Shown: positions 24,280 to 37,510 of the stretch, one piece after another
Layout of the letters: the number at the start of each line of letters is the position of its first letter
How positions within the stretch are numbered: the stretch's first letter is position 1
NCBI GenBank assembly: GCA_033439265.1
Contig: JAVTVX010000010.1
Location: 8,246,001 to 8,310,000, forward strand
Length of the DNA stretch: 64,000 nt
From: Dillenia suffruticosa
Taxonomy: Eukaryota > Streptophyta > Magnoliopsida > Dilleniales > Dilleniaceae
Direction of reading: 5' to 3'
Notes under the pieces: model-generated
What the model was told of the DNA's origin: nothing
The model's database searches: none
Seen by the model: the letters and a program-made list of their open reading frames with translations, nothing else
Program-made: the position numbers and the translations under genes

Positions 24280-24993
24280 TCACAAGTATGATCTTGTGTG
24301 CTCACACATGATACAAGTGGTATAAGTACAAGTTGGGTAGGAAACTGAAATAGCTAAACCAATCACACAAACATAGAATGCCCCGAAAGCTCGAGGATTG
24401 TAAGGTGTTGGGACCAAGTATAGTGGATACTTCTTATGAATGGCCAACCCATAGCGCTCAGTCATGTCTAACTCTTTGTTAGCCGATCCTTCTGGTACTT
24501 CCCAATCAAACCAGTACAAGAAGTTGGCAAGGATGTAACTCACTGATGAAATACCAAGTGATATTCCTGGACAGACCCTCCTTCGAGAACCAAAAGGAAG
24601 AAATCGAAAATCTTGGCCATTAAAATCTATTGGATTATCTAGAAATTGTTCCGGATAAAACTCATCTGGCATGTCCCAGAGTTTGGGGTCCCTATGAATT
24701 GCCCATACATTAATCTGCACTTTCGTTTTTGGTGGAATATCGTAGCCCTTGAGTTTGATCCATGTGGATGTTTCTCGAGCAACTAAAAACGGGCCAGGAG
24801 GATGTAACCTTAGAGTCTCTTTGATCACACAAGTCAAGTATTCCATTTGAGCGACATCACCCAAATCTATATTTGCTTTCTTTCCTACAACTCTTCTTAC
24901 CTCATCTTGTGCTTTCCTCATTTTAGTTGGGTTTCTTACAAGCTCTGACATGGCCCATACAGTCGCTAGTCCGCTTGTATTAATCCCACCGTC

Positions 24994-25083
24994 CTGCCAT
25001 TCACACAAAAGAGTGGTGTTCAAAACCACAAAAAAAGAGTTTGACATAGACAAAGACAAAAGTGATAAGAAAGTAGGACACTC
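24994..25083 (-). other. Intron of gene B with broken donor
   Basis: This 90-bp intron is homologous to those of A (90 bp) and C (88 bp). The acceptor (tggcAG) is intact but the donor begins GA. Because 90 is divisible by three and there are no stops, the intron reads through in frame as 30 residues. Confidence 0.85.
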
Positions 25084-25486
25084 CAATAGGACTCCCTTGA
25101 TGGTTTCTTGAGTGATATCGCCGCCGTCAACACTTGCCTTCTTAAGATTCAGGAGAGCATCAATGAAGACTTTGTTCTCATTACCATTCTCCTTGAACTT
25201 ATGTTCTTTGATTGCACGATCAAGAAAACCGTCTACTAGCTTGAAAATTTTTTCAAGTTTTGCATCAAAGCCGGTGATTCTATCGATCCACCCCATGCAT
25301 GGAAATAATTCTCTAAAGCTAAAAGAAACAAACAGCTTTGTAACCTTCTTTGCCGGTCTTCCAAATCCGGGCCCACCCATTCCTTCAAAGCTTTGACCAA
25401 GAATACACCTGCATGTCATGTTGTTTGTGGCCGTGGTTGACATGACACTCAGATTAACAGGTTCCTTCTTAAGACATGACCGATGA

Positions 25487-28400
25487 TGTAACACCAAGCT
25501 AAAAATAAAAAAATAAAAAAATAAAAAATAAAAAATAAAAAATAAAAAATAAAAAAAAAAAGAGGGAGAGCCAAAACGCAGCGTTTTGGCCCTCCCCCCA
25601 ATTGAATTAGGGCTAAAGCCCTAATTCTCTCTCTCTCTCTCTCCCTCTCTCCGCCGACCCTTCGCCTCCCTCCCCCACCGCGGCGCTGCTCTTCCCCGCG
25701 AGCTCCGCCGGCATCTGCTTCTCCTTCTCCATCTCCTTCTCCTTCTCCTTCTTCTTTTTCTTCTTCCCTCACGGTTTCTCTCTCTACCTCACCCTGTCTT
25801 CTCTCCCTCTCGTGATCTTCCACGATCGCCTTCTCTCCGCCTTGCCGCACACCGCCGTGAGCCTCCGCGAGCATCGCCTTCCGCCACAGCTCGAGCTCGT
25901 AGCGCGATTCCTCCACGCGAGCCCGATCGTGCCACAGCGCGCGATTGCTGCCTCCTCGCGCGATCGAGCCACCAAGTGCGCCCTCCAGCCCACAGCGCGA
26001 GCCAGGCCGCGAGTAGGACCCAGCCGCAGCGCGAGCCCAGGCCGCGAGTGAGAGCCCAGGCCGCGAGCGAGAGCCCAGGCCGCGAGCGCGCGAGCCGGCG
26101 TGCACGAGCGCGCGGCCCAACGCACAAGTGTGCGCGGGCGCGCGGTCCAGCGCACAGCAGCGCACGGGCACGCGGCCCAGCGCGTAGCAACGGACGAGCG
26201 TGCGCGAGCCGACGCACGAGCACGCACCAGCGCACGGGCGAGCACCAGCCCGCGAGCCACTGTCGGCCCGCAGGCCCATCAGCAGCAAGCCCACGGGCCC
26301 ATCAGTCCCATCGGCCCGTCAGCCGTAGACCCATCACCTGCAGACCTGCCAGCCCGCAGGCCCATCAGCCAGAGGCCCGCCGGCCCGTCTGCCCGCCGGC
26401 CTGCTAGCCCGTCAGCCCACTGGCCCACAGACCAGCGAGCCCGCTAGCTATAGCCCACTAGCCCGCGACGGCCCGTGACGGTCTGTGAGCTCGTGACAGC
26501 CCACGAATCTCCACGCAGGTAAATGACTTAGGGTTTTGTTTCGGATCTATGTGTTTAGATTTAACAAATAAACCTTGTTTTGATAGGAAACCCTACAGAC
26601 TTTGGAGTGACCGAAGCGACTTTCGGACGAGACTCGGCGCTTCGAGAAAACCCTAAGTGAGGAGATTTCGGCTCTAACTGATACATTCAATGAATCTAGG
26701 ATTGAATCCAAGATGAAAGGTTTTGTATATGTTTAGAGTGTAAGTGGAATGCGAATATAATACAATTTCTGAAATGATTTTATGTGACTTTGAAAGTTAA
26801 GTATAGAATGTTACAGAAATTAAATGATCTGATACGAAAGAAGCGTATTATAGAATCACAAAATCATGTCGAGTAAATTCGAATAGTTTCTTTAGAGATA
26901 AACTTTGGAATATGCATGAAAGTATCTGAGTTGTAGGGTTGGAATGAAATGAGCCGTAAAGTGGAAGATATTGTACATTTTAGGTCTTTCGGATAAACCC
27001 TAAAAATGCTTGAGAAATTGATATTCAAATTTTGATAATCTGATTTAGGTTGATCTTTTTGGAGACTCGAGGATTCAGATCGGAATTGTTTTGAAAATAG
27101 GGAGTGACCACCCTCTCTAGAACGGTGAGTGGGACTTTCACATTCGCTATTGATTGAAAACCATGTTTCAAAAATACTTTTAAATGACATATTTCTACAA
27201 ATGTATGATTGTTAGAACTTTCAAATATTTGATGAAATGTTTTGTGATCTTTGGAGTGTCTTAAATTCTGACTTTATTGATATGCATCCATGAGTTTTGA
27301 TAATTGAATATTGTGCCATAATTTCGACCTATTGATATGTTTTAATACTTCCACTGCATTGGCACATAGTTTTAAATGGATTTACTTACATATTTGGGCT
27401 GTATGCCCGTCCGACTTTATTGTATTATGTTTTGGGCTGTATACCCGACCGACTTTATGATATTATGCATTTGGGCTGTATGCCCGGCCGACGTTATGAT
27501 ATTATGCATGGGGGCTATATGCCCGGCCGACTTGGTGATGGGATGCATGGGGCTACGTGCCCTGCCGATATGATATTGTGATCCGTAGCTACGAAGGACA
27601 TCTGGTAGAGGCACCCCTTGTGCTCGGATACGCTTCGGCCGGAGGTATCCGCCAGATCGTCGTGTGTATGGGTGCCCCAAGTTGACCCTCATCGAAGAGG
27701 ACGTTGAGTACGGCTCCGCCTAGCACCAGGCAGGGGCACCATACACGGCCGACTAGTTATATGTACATTATTATTATTTACAGGCTAGTTGGGGTAGTCT
27801 GTGGCCAACATTGGGCCAGAGAGCCATTCTTTAATACTTGCATTTGGAAAAACCCCCAATGCGCCGTCCTTGGTCGAGGTAGACCATTGCCGGGAATATT
27901 TCATTGGCCGGCTCTTCATGACATTGATGTGAATATTGGATGCATATCTTGCTTTCTGATATGTGTGTATTATATATGATTTTGAAATAATATGATCGGT
28001 TTGCGCACCGTGGATATTTTCTTATCTTATGCTTTGACACTCCAAATTCACCTCGATATTGATAGTATGATGTCAATCCCTCACTTACTGAGTATCCTCC
28101 CATAGATACTCACCCCTCACTTTCTTTCCCATAGGATTAGTGTTGGACCGAGGAGATATCATTGGACTTGGGTATGAATATTTTCCATCTCTTCCGCTAC
28201 GATGATTGGTGATATTGTTATGTATTGAAGATTTTAGTTTGACCATTCCATTTATCTAAATTTTTGGGATGACTGTATAAATTATGGACTTTTATTCGTG
28301 AAACTTTCGTGTTGATTATTTCGTTGCATTGAGACATTTGTAAATATTTAAAAATAACTTGGGAATTTATTTTATATATGCGTAGAATTTAAGTCCGTTC

Positions 28401-28693
28401 GGTGTGGCGGCTGCTCATGCTCTAGTTGGGCATGACAGTAGAGGTCTGTTGCTAGGACTGTTAGAAACTTTATAGCCTTGCGTTGTTCTGGATGTTGGCT
28501 GTGGTATTTGTTGATTTTGGAGAGGCCGGGATGGCCAATTGTTTATTTTTACAGGATGAATGTCATATACAGGTGAAATTGTACATGAGAAACCTCCGAT
28601 TTATGGGGAGGCTCTGTCTGATTTTCTGTAAAAATACAGCCGACATCCAGGGACAACGGGCGGCTGTTCACGATCCTGGTTCGGGGCGTGACA
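25487..28693 (+). mobile_element. 3.2-kb solo gypsy LTR in CYP71 gene B exon 1
   Basis: A 3207-bp LTR from TGTAACACCAAG to GGGCGTGACA with no internal region, flanked by GATGA (25482-25486) and GTTGA (28694-28698), a 4/5 target duplication. Aligning to gene C confirms that the P450 frame continues on both sides. Features are an A-rich tract at 25500-25560, the palindrome gccaaaacg-cag-cgttttggc at about 25570-25590, a CT-rich tract, a GC-rich segment (25900-26520), five ~38-bp tandem repeats (27396-27575) and the conserved 3' end. It has no genuine coding sequence. It probably formed by recombination between the LTRs of a complete element. Confidence 0.92.
27396..27580 (+). repeat. 38-bp tandem repeat inside solo LTR
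   Basis: Five units start with GGGCT at 27396, 27434, 27473, 27512 and 27550. Each carries a variant of gggctgtatgcccggccgac. The related antisense LTR has only about three units (9811-9905). Confidence 0.85.
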
Positions 28694-29861
28694 GTTGAAT
28701 ATTTGCAACCACATGAGCTGTTATTTCTTTGTGGATGTCTTGAAATGATTGCACTCTTTTTTGGGTCAAAAGCTCTGCAACACATAGCTTCCGTAATTCC
28801 ATCCAACGCTGGTCATATGGTGATATCAATACGTCGTGACCTTTATAAAATATAACACCTGCACCCCTCGTAACGTATTTGTTCGAAAATTTTACATCTT
28901 GGGTCTTCAAGACTTCTCTTGCCACCACTACAAAAAAAACCCATTTTAGCGATGGATTTAAGGACAAAAAAGTTAGAAAAATTCGTCGCTAAAATTTTTA
29001 GCGACGAAATTTGCGACAAAAAAATTTTCGTCGCTAATGACGCGTCGCAAAAATTTAGGGAAAAAAGCGGCGGATTCGTCGCTAATTTAGGGACAAAAAT
29101 ATTTTCGTCGCTAAAATCCGTCGCTAATTTAGCTACAAAAAACTTTTCGTCGCTAATTTTTGTCGCTATTTTAGCGACCAAAATATTTCGTCGCCAAAAT
29201 CCGTCACCAATTTAGCGACAAAAATATTTGTCGCTAAATTTCGTCGCTAATTTGACTATAATAATTCGTCACTAAAATTTTGGGACGGATAAGTTTCATC
29301 GCTAAAATCCGTCGCTAAATTAAAAAACGGATATATTTTATAAGATTTAGCGACGAATTTCTTTTAGGGGATTTCTTCCGATTTAGGGACGAATATTTTT
29401 TCCAGATTTTTTTGGCTAAATTTAGCCACAAATTTAGCGACGAATTTTAATAAAAAATAAATTTTGTTATTTAATCATATTTTGGCCTATTAATTAAAAA
29501 AATGTTATCCATATTATTTACAATCCAACCAATAACTCATCAATATCCAATTCAACTAATAAACCATTCAAAAATCAAAAAAAAAAAATTCATTCCAACC
29601 AAAATATATATTTTGGAACTCCAAAATGAAAATGTCAACATGATAATATATAATTAATAGTTTCAAATTACATTGCACTACACTGCAATCAAATAAAATA
29701 AAGTGAAATATAAAACATCCAGATAATATACCACCGACCACCCACTAAGTCGTTATCTTGATCTTCATCCACAACTCATTATCTCACTGTCCTGGTCTTC
29801 ATTTCATCGGTAGGAGGGGGCAAAGAAGGTTCATTTCATCAGGAGGGGGGGCAAAGAAGGG

Positions 29862-32800
29862 TCAGTCATTCTGGTCTTCGTCTGGGTCATCAGCAGGCAA
29901 AGAAGGGGGAACCTGACTCTGTGACGGAAGAAATTGACTTGCATCCAAATTGAGGTGCTGTAAAATAAATCTTTGTGTTACCTCAAGTGATTGCCTGATT
30001 TCTTTAATTTCTTCATCTTTTTTTGCAAGTTGCGCTTTGATTTCTTCGTCTTTCAATGCAAGTTGCGTTTTGAGGTCATGTACTTCTTTATCTAGTTGCA
30101 TTTCTTTTCTTGAAGCCATCGCGGTAGAAGATAGACCTAGTATAGAAGATGGACCTGGTGTATACATTCTGCTCAATGATCCCATCCCAAGAATTCTTCC
30201 CCTTTTTATCCCACCAGATGCCTCTAACCACAAAGCCATACTATCAACAGATGGCTCAGATAAGGGATCATGATCAGCACTACTTGAATTCGTCAACAAA
30301 AGTTCATTATATTTTTCCTGTATTATTATGACAAAAAAAATTACAATAAAACTGCAAGAAAAAAAAATTACAAGGTTATGAATTCAACTAAATCACGTAT
30401 GATAGAATTGATAGAAATAAAAGCTGTTGCATTGATGCCATCGCCTCAAGTGATTCAAGTTATGGTTATGGGCAGAGCTACTATACTATACCAAGAGAAA
30501 GAGAAAGAGAACTGAAAAGTCAAATTTTTGTCGAGGAAATTGCATTCTATTTTTCTAACAAGTATAATAATATATATATATATATATATATATATGGCTA
30601 GAGAGAATAATTCAGAAAACTAAATTAAGCTAAATTGTGCTTATAAGTACTTAACTCATGCTATAATCATATATATATAATGATAGACAAAACTATGTTG
30701 GAATTTTTTTTAGGGGTAAATTATATAAAAAATTCAAATTTATCTCTTTTAAAGGAAATATATCAGTGTAACAAAAGTCTTATTATACATAAAAATATAT
30801 TAATTAAAAGAATAATTTGCACCGGGTTGATGGGTTGGTAGCTATGCTAAGAAATAAAATTACAGAAAATCTAAGCTTTGACTCATTTATAACACATTAG
30901 ACATTATACTAAGTTGACAATTTGACAATAACACTAACTTTTTGCAACCATATTAAATGACCACCATACTACTTGACAATAACACTAACTTTTACTGAAA
31001 AAATTTTCTCAAATGGTTGTTTTGGTTCTGATCCAAATTTTGGTTTGATATGATTTTTTTTAGTTTCAATGATTTTTACCAATTTTTACTATTCTTTTCA
31101 TGGTTTGATTTCAATAGTGGTGTTAAAATTAGAAAAAAATCAATTACATGTGGTTCGGTTATGCTCCTTATTTGAAAATTTGAGTTTGTCTAATTAAATA
31201 AATCCCATATATACACGGTCATTTTCAAAGCAATAAATCAATAAAAAATAAATAAATTAAAAAGCCAAAAGAAAAAGTATAATATAAACAATGTTGCTAG
31301 AGAGGCTTATACCCACGGCCAAAGAAGAAATCTGAATTGGTGAATTGGTGTGTATCTGGTATGAGTTTTTTCTCACAATAACTTACTGTTCTAATTTCTT
31401 CTCTCAAGAATTTATAGTGAGAACTTACTGTACTATTTTTAACATAGACCCCACGTATATATTATTGTCAAGGTTATTATGCATCACTTTTTTATCTTAC
31501 AAAATTGGTAAATAAACAATCGAGAGAGACAGATTCCTTTTATATGTACAAGAAAATTAGACAATATCAAGGTCCTTTGATATGTACAAGAAAATTAGAC
31601 AATATAAAGGATAAAGTGAAAGAGAATATGTTCCGGTCTCAAATATAATTGATTTGGGAGTTTATAATGATTATTTTCCAAGTGAGCTAGGGATTGACAA
31701 AATTGTTCCAGGACTTGTCTAGCTAATTTTGAGTGTCAATTATATGAAAGAAAGGAATCATTAAAGCTAGAAACACTTAAAACAAAAAATCATGGTTCGA
31801 ATTGAGTAATAAATTTATTAGCAGGATCACAAGTTTTTATATAATTCATGAAATGATAACATAAGCTGATGAATTGAACCAAACTTTGATAGGAAAAACC
31901 CCAACAAAATATGTCATTTTCTTTGGTCATTTTCACTAAGGGAAGAGCCAAAAATCAATCTATCCATACATTAACCTATGGGAAACAGAAAGATATTTGA
32001 GAGAAAAATGATGAGACCCAAACTTATAATTATCACTCCCTACGTCCAAACCTGGAAAGATCTACCGGTACAACATGATCATACCTCCTAGGTTAGCTTA
32101 TAAAATTTCTCATTACGATTACCAATGGGAATCCATCAGCCAACACTAAAATGCCAACACCAACATACCAAAATGTCCTTTCCTCCTTTTCTCTGATAAG
32201 ATTCTTTGGATGCAAAATCGAAAAGCAATTACTTTGATTAATAAAAATCAAAATTAAAATGTATGCTTGGGGAGGGAAGACCATTTAGATTATATCAAAA
32301 GGAAGGAAAAAATAGATGCACGTATATTTATCGTGCAAGAGAAGGAGAAATCTAGGCCTATGGAATTGTAATTTTAATTGTCAAAGTTTCAATTACATAC
32401 CGATATTACTTTTGCTCTCTCCCCACTCCAAGTGTTGTCCTTCTTTTGAAATGTTCGCTCAAAAGTGTCGATATATGATGGCTCAAATCCCTTTTCCTTG
32501 GCCTAAAAAAATTTAAAAAAGAATCATTTAAAGTTAACAATAATAATGAAATAGTAAAAAAGAATTAAATGAATTAAATAAAAATATAATTGTTTGAAAT
32601 AGTTACCAATCTTTTTCTATGTTCATCCACATTGATTGACCCCCCCGCGTAAGTGGCAGACGCTTGCCCGGAGTTACAAGATCTATTCCTTTTATTCTGC
32701 TCACTTCTTTTTTTGCTATCGCCCGACTCCCAAATTGCCAACATTCTTTGCCAATTTTCCTCCATGATGCAATTTGGTTTCTTCCGATTATTTCGAATGT

Positions 32801-33468
32801 GATCACCAACTTTTTTTTTAAATTTCTTCTTATCTCAGTCTCTTCTGATTCAGCCCAACTAAACCTCCGCTGCAATAAACAAAGAAACAATTATCTTAAT
32901 TAAGGTAAAAATTTTAATTAATGTATAAATTTAAAGATAAAATTTACCTTAAATTCTCTCCACCATAATTCCTTTGTTTCATTCTCCGTGCTTGTGTAAT
33001 TCATTGATATCCCTCCCCAATGATTATTAACAATTTTATTTATAATACGCACCACATATATTGGGTCTGAGAATCTATATGTAAACAATTTTTTTATGAG
33101 CAATGATAAATAATTAAGTTAAATTAAAGAACCATATATAGAAATAAAATAAACAAATGAAGTAAAATTTTAAAATTAAATACTTACGAATCTCCACAAG
33201 CGGATATGAAGTTTCGCTCTATACTTGTATCCCCCACATCATTTGATTGTTGCACAGAAGGTGAAGGTGCAACTGATGGGGCTGAAGCAGAAGGACATGG
33301 GGAAGGGGACGGCGAAGGGGAAGGACAAGGGGAAGTGCTTGATCTTCCTTGTGAAGTTCGAACATGTCCTCCACGTTTATACTAATAAGCATAAATGTTA
33401 AAGAAATGACAAAAATAACAATTGCATGTTTTAACGATACATAAGAAAGGGCATGAAAAACTTACCAT
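29862..33468 (-). pseudogene. TNPA-like CACTA accessory transposase (Transposase_24 type)
   Basis: This is a six-exon gene inferred from splice signals. An ATG at 33468-33466 is followed by a GT donor. Exons are then 33381-33188 (Ser/Pro-rich), 33074-32948 (NNHWGG, then WWREFK), 32869-32607 (FSWAESEE, then SEQNKRNRS and GGSINVDEHRKRL), 32502-32410 (FEPSYIDTFERTF) and 30317-29862. The last exon has WLEASGGIKRGRILGMGS and a coiled coil with repeated KDEEIK heptads. These segments match the plant Ptta/En/Spm family, which binds subterminal repeats and assists TNP2. A frameshift in exon 4 splits the frame near 32750. The intron between the last two exons is about 2.1 kb. Confidence 0.75.
30318..32409. 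other. Long TNPA intron; no gene seen
   Basis: AT-rich, non-coding DNA between two TNPA exons, with a (TA)n tract at about 30570-30595. No ORF with recognisable similarity was found. A nested element is possible, but no inverted or direct terminal repeats were recognised. Confidence 0.5.
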
Positions 33469-33723
33469 ATTCAAAATTTTGTAATCGATAAAATGTTATC
33501 AAGAGTCCAACTAGTAAATCGAAATTATCTACAAAAAAAAACAAAGTATTAGGTTCGGACGCGAACATCGTTTAAAATTAGAGAAATACAAAATTAGTGA
33601 TTGATAAAAGCAAAAGATAAATAAATAAATGATGTATAATAAAGATAATTATATTATAAGGAAGCAAATTGAAATGTATTACATTGAGCATATCTATGTG
33701 TACAAAACTAAACTTACCCGATT

Positions 33724-36700
33724 TCAAAAATCAAAATTTTCATTGTCATCTCCACTTTCACATTCATCTCCATCACCATCACCGTCCTCATCCTCATCTT
33801 CATCCTCATCCTCATCCTCATCCTCATCCTCATCCTCATCCTCAGTATGAAAATCTGAATCTTCATCGTCATCCCCACAAATTTCATTTGGATCGACATC
33901 TATAATTGCTCCACATGGATCTCGTAAAGTTGGAATATCATATTCCTCCGTTTGAATAGTGTTAGTAACTTCTTCTTGTTGATATGCTATATCAACCTAA
34001 TGCTCTTCAATTTTTTTCCGTGCTTTTGTTTTGCATACAGCCCACCAATCAGTTTTGTCACGTTTCAAATTAGGATATGATGCATAATATACTTAAATTC
34101 CTTGCTGTGCCAATATAAATGGTTCATATTTCTTATACTTCTTCTTATGATTTATTTCAATCAAATTATACTTTGGATGCACCTTCATTCCTTTGATGGG
34201 GTCAAACCAAGTGCACTTAAATAATACCACTCGCAAATCTGCTCCAGGATACTCTATCTCTATGATTTCATCTAATAAACCATAAAAATCATCTTTTACA
34301 CTTCCATTATTGGATGACCGAACACATACCCCAATATTCATTGTGACTTTTCCAATTCCATATTCTTGGGTGTGAAAATTAAACCCATTTATAAAATATG
34401 ATGGCCACGTTCGTACATATGAATTTGGACCCCATGATAGATGATATAACAATCTTTGTTCAACTTGATCAGCATTGGCATGAACATTGGCATGAACCTA
34501 AAGGAAAGTAACCAAATTATTATCGTTAAGTAATGATTAAAAAACAAAATATGATGGGAACTTGGTAGATAGGTACTTACATATGTTTTCAACCATGTTG
34601 CAAATTTCTCATCGCACAGACGATCAAACTCCTTATTAGGTAGTTCCGAAAATGAATTTTGAAAAATCCTATCATAAAATATCACTTATATATTATATAA
34701 ATTTTTTATCCAAATAAAATATGTAAGGACTGCTTCATTTCTTGACCAGTTAAAACTATATACTTACTCGAAATATGGTCCCACTTCTGGACAGTTCAAT
34801 AAAATATATGTATGGCCTGCTCGCAATTCTTCACCAGTTAAATATCTTCTCTTACATGCTCCATTAGTTCGACCAAGATAATTGAAAATAGAAAATGATG
34901 AAAAATTGGGATCGATAGGGCCATCGTCATTTCTTCTTACTCTTCGCCTCTTGCACTGTACGTGAGGCTCAAAATAATACGATGCAAATATTGTCACTTC
35001 CTCCACAATATATGCATTAACAATAGAGGATTCGACCCATGCCTTATTCTTCACTTTTTTCTTTAAATGATATAAAAATCTAAAAAGAAAAAAAATTAAA
35101 AGATTTTAAAAAGAAATCTATAAAGAAGTATTATTTTGAAAAAAATAAGATAAATATTTTACCTCTCAAACGGATACATCCATCGAAATTGTACAGGTCC
35201 TGCAACTTTTGCCTCATAAGGCAAGTGAACTAAGAGATGTTCCATAGAATCAAAAAATGACGGAGGAAATATCCTTTCTAAGTTGCATAGAATAATTGGA
35301 ATATCTCTCTCTAGTTTCTCCATGTTTGATAAGTTTAACACCGTTGAGCAAATGTCATGAAAAAAAAATACTTAACTCCGTAATAGTACCCAGACAAAAT
35401 TTGGTAAAAGTTCTTTAAACGCAATTGGAATTAGTCTTTCCATAAATATGTGACAATCATGACTCTTCAAACCTATCAACTTGCACTCATTCAAATCAAC
35501 ACATCTCCCAAGGTTTGAAGCATATCCATCAGGAAACCGCACCATTTTCAACCACTCACAAACAATCCATCTCTGATCCTTGTTCAATGTATAAACTGCC
35601 TTTGGCTTTGGTCCCTTACTACTTGCATCCACATCTAGTGTAGATCGATTACAAACAACTCTCATATCTTTTCATGCACTCAAGTTATCTTTTGTTTTCC
35701 CAGGAATATCCATAACTGTATTTATAACATTATCAAAAACATTCTTTTCAACATGCATGACATCGAGATTATGACGCAGAAGATGAAATTTCCAATATGG
35801 TAAATCCCAAAATATACTCTGTTTTGTCCATTTATGCGTACTTCCATAACCAACAGTGGTACCATGAGGGTCTTCAATAGCAGATGGAAAGTTATGCACT
35901 TGTTTCCAAATTTGATCACCAGTCAATCTCAAGGGTGGAGGTGCTTTTTCAACCCTATTTTTAATGAACTCAACTTTATTTCTTCTGAATGAATGATTTA
36001 GTGGCAAAAATTGTCTATGACAATCAAAATAGCTCGCCTTCTTACCATATTTTAATCTGAATGACTTTGATTTCTGCATACATATCGGACATCCTAAGAG
36101 ACCAGTTGTACTCCACCCAGATAACATACCAGAAGCTGGAAAATCATTTATCGTCCAAAAAAGAGCAGCCTTCAATAGGAAATTCTGATCAGTATGGACA
36201 TCATATGTATAAATACCTTCAAATCATAGTTGTTTTAACTCTGCAATTAGTGGCTGCATAGAAATATCTATTAATTTTTTGGGATTTTGTGGGCCAGGTA
36301 CGAGCAATGTCTGAAACATATATGGCGTTTTCATACACATACCAGGCGGAAGATTGTATGGAGTTAAGATTATTGGCCAATATGAATAGGTTTTTCCAAA
36401 TTTGCCAAATGGAGCAAAACCATCCGCACAAAGACCCAATCTAATGTTTCGAGGCTCTTTTGCAAACTCAGGATATATTCTATCAAAATGTTTCCAAGCC
36501 TCTGTATCTGAAGGATGACACATGAGACCCTCTTCTGTTTGATGGTTTGCATGCCATATCATGTGTTCAGCAGTGGCCTTAGATGCATAAAGCCTTTGCA
36601 ATCAGGGGATTAAGGGCAAATAAAATATTTGCTTATATGGTTTCCGCTTGCGACCCGGCCTCCTACTACTCTTGTACCTAGAATGGTTACAAAATTTACA

Positions 36701-37510
36701 AAATTCTGCATTGTCATCATCCCTCCAATATAACATACAACCCTGATTACATACATCAATCCTTACCACAGGAAGACCCAAGTCTTTCACTAAATTTTTC
36801 ATATCGTAAAGATCACTTGGGATGATGTGATCACGAGGCAATACTTCTTGAATGACTTGAACAAATTCATTGAAGCATTCCTCAGACACATTATATTCTG
36901 CCTTGATATTTAACAGTCTTGATGTCACTGATAACTTAGTATGAGTGTCACAGCCTCCCCACAAAGGTTGATCTGCAGCTTTCAATACTTCCCCAAACTG
37001 ATCAGACAAAAAACGCTCATTACTTGCATTCTCATCGACACCTATTACTTCTACCTCTTGCGATGGTTCTGCATCACTGATATATACTTGTTCAAATATT
37101 GGAGCAGAACTGGTACTTGTATGGTTCGATTGTAAGACAACATTATCAGCTGCATCAATTATCATTCTCTGATATGGGTTTAAATGGTTGTAATCATATT
37201 CTCCTCTATTGGAAAATTGTCTACTTCTTCCATATTCTTCCTCAAATATAAACGGTTCACCATGACAAGTCCAATTATAATAATTCGCAGTAAAACCAAA
37301 TCTACAAAGATGTTCCCTAACTTTATTACACTCATAAAATTTACCATTACTACACTTCCTACAAGGACACCTTAACTTATTTCCATCCATGAACTCAACT
37401 TTACTATTAGCAAAATCCAAAAATTGTTCCAACCCAATACGAAACTCATCGGTCAATCCTCGACGGTCAGGTAAATTCTTATTATACATCCACGCTCTAT
37501 TATTTTGCAT
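33724..37510 (-). pseudogene. TNP2-type CACTA transposase
   Basis: This would be the catalytic transposase. The start at 37510 (MQNNRAWMYNKNL) opens the transposase-associated N-terminal domain with the CPCRKCSN zinc-type motif. Then come the tnp2 core (about 36650-35680; NDFPASGMLSGWST, GLLGCPICM, LDVMHVEKNV), a DUF4218-like part (35665-35163), a DUF4216-like part (34480-34100) and an acidic C-terminus of repeated Glu-Asp. Introns with good splice sites lie at 35162-35080, 34767-34669 and 34580-34498. It is inactive: TGA stops at 36604-36602, 36226-36224 and 35674-35672, a T-run frameshift near 35365, and two stops (TAA, TAG) in the last exon. The stop is at 33726-33724. Confidence 0.9.
33783..33845 (-). 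repeat. GAGGAT microsatellite encoding an acidic tract
   Basis: About ten 6-bp units (atcctc on the plus strand) lie within the last exon of TNP2. On the coding strand they read as alternating Glu and Asp, extending an acidic C-terminus of a kind common in these transposases. Copy number is probably unstable. Confidence 0.8.

Noticed and set aside
25449..26447. ORFs up to 281 codons on both strands
   Set aside because: They lie within the GC-rich part of the solo LTR. The 281-codon frame runs from P450 exon 1 into the LTR by chance.
28945..29450. Regular short repeats resembling a CRISPR array
   Set aside because: Repeats are irregularly spaced, occur in both orientations and sit at transposon ends in a plant genome. 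They are CACTA subterminal motifs.
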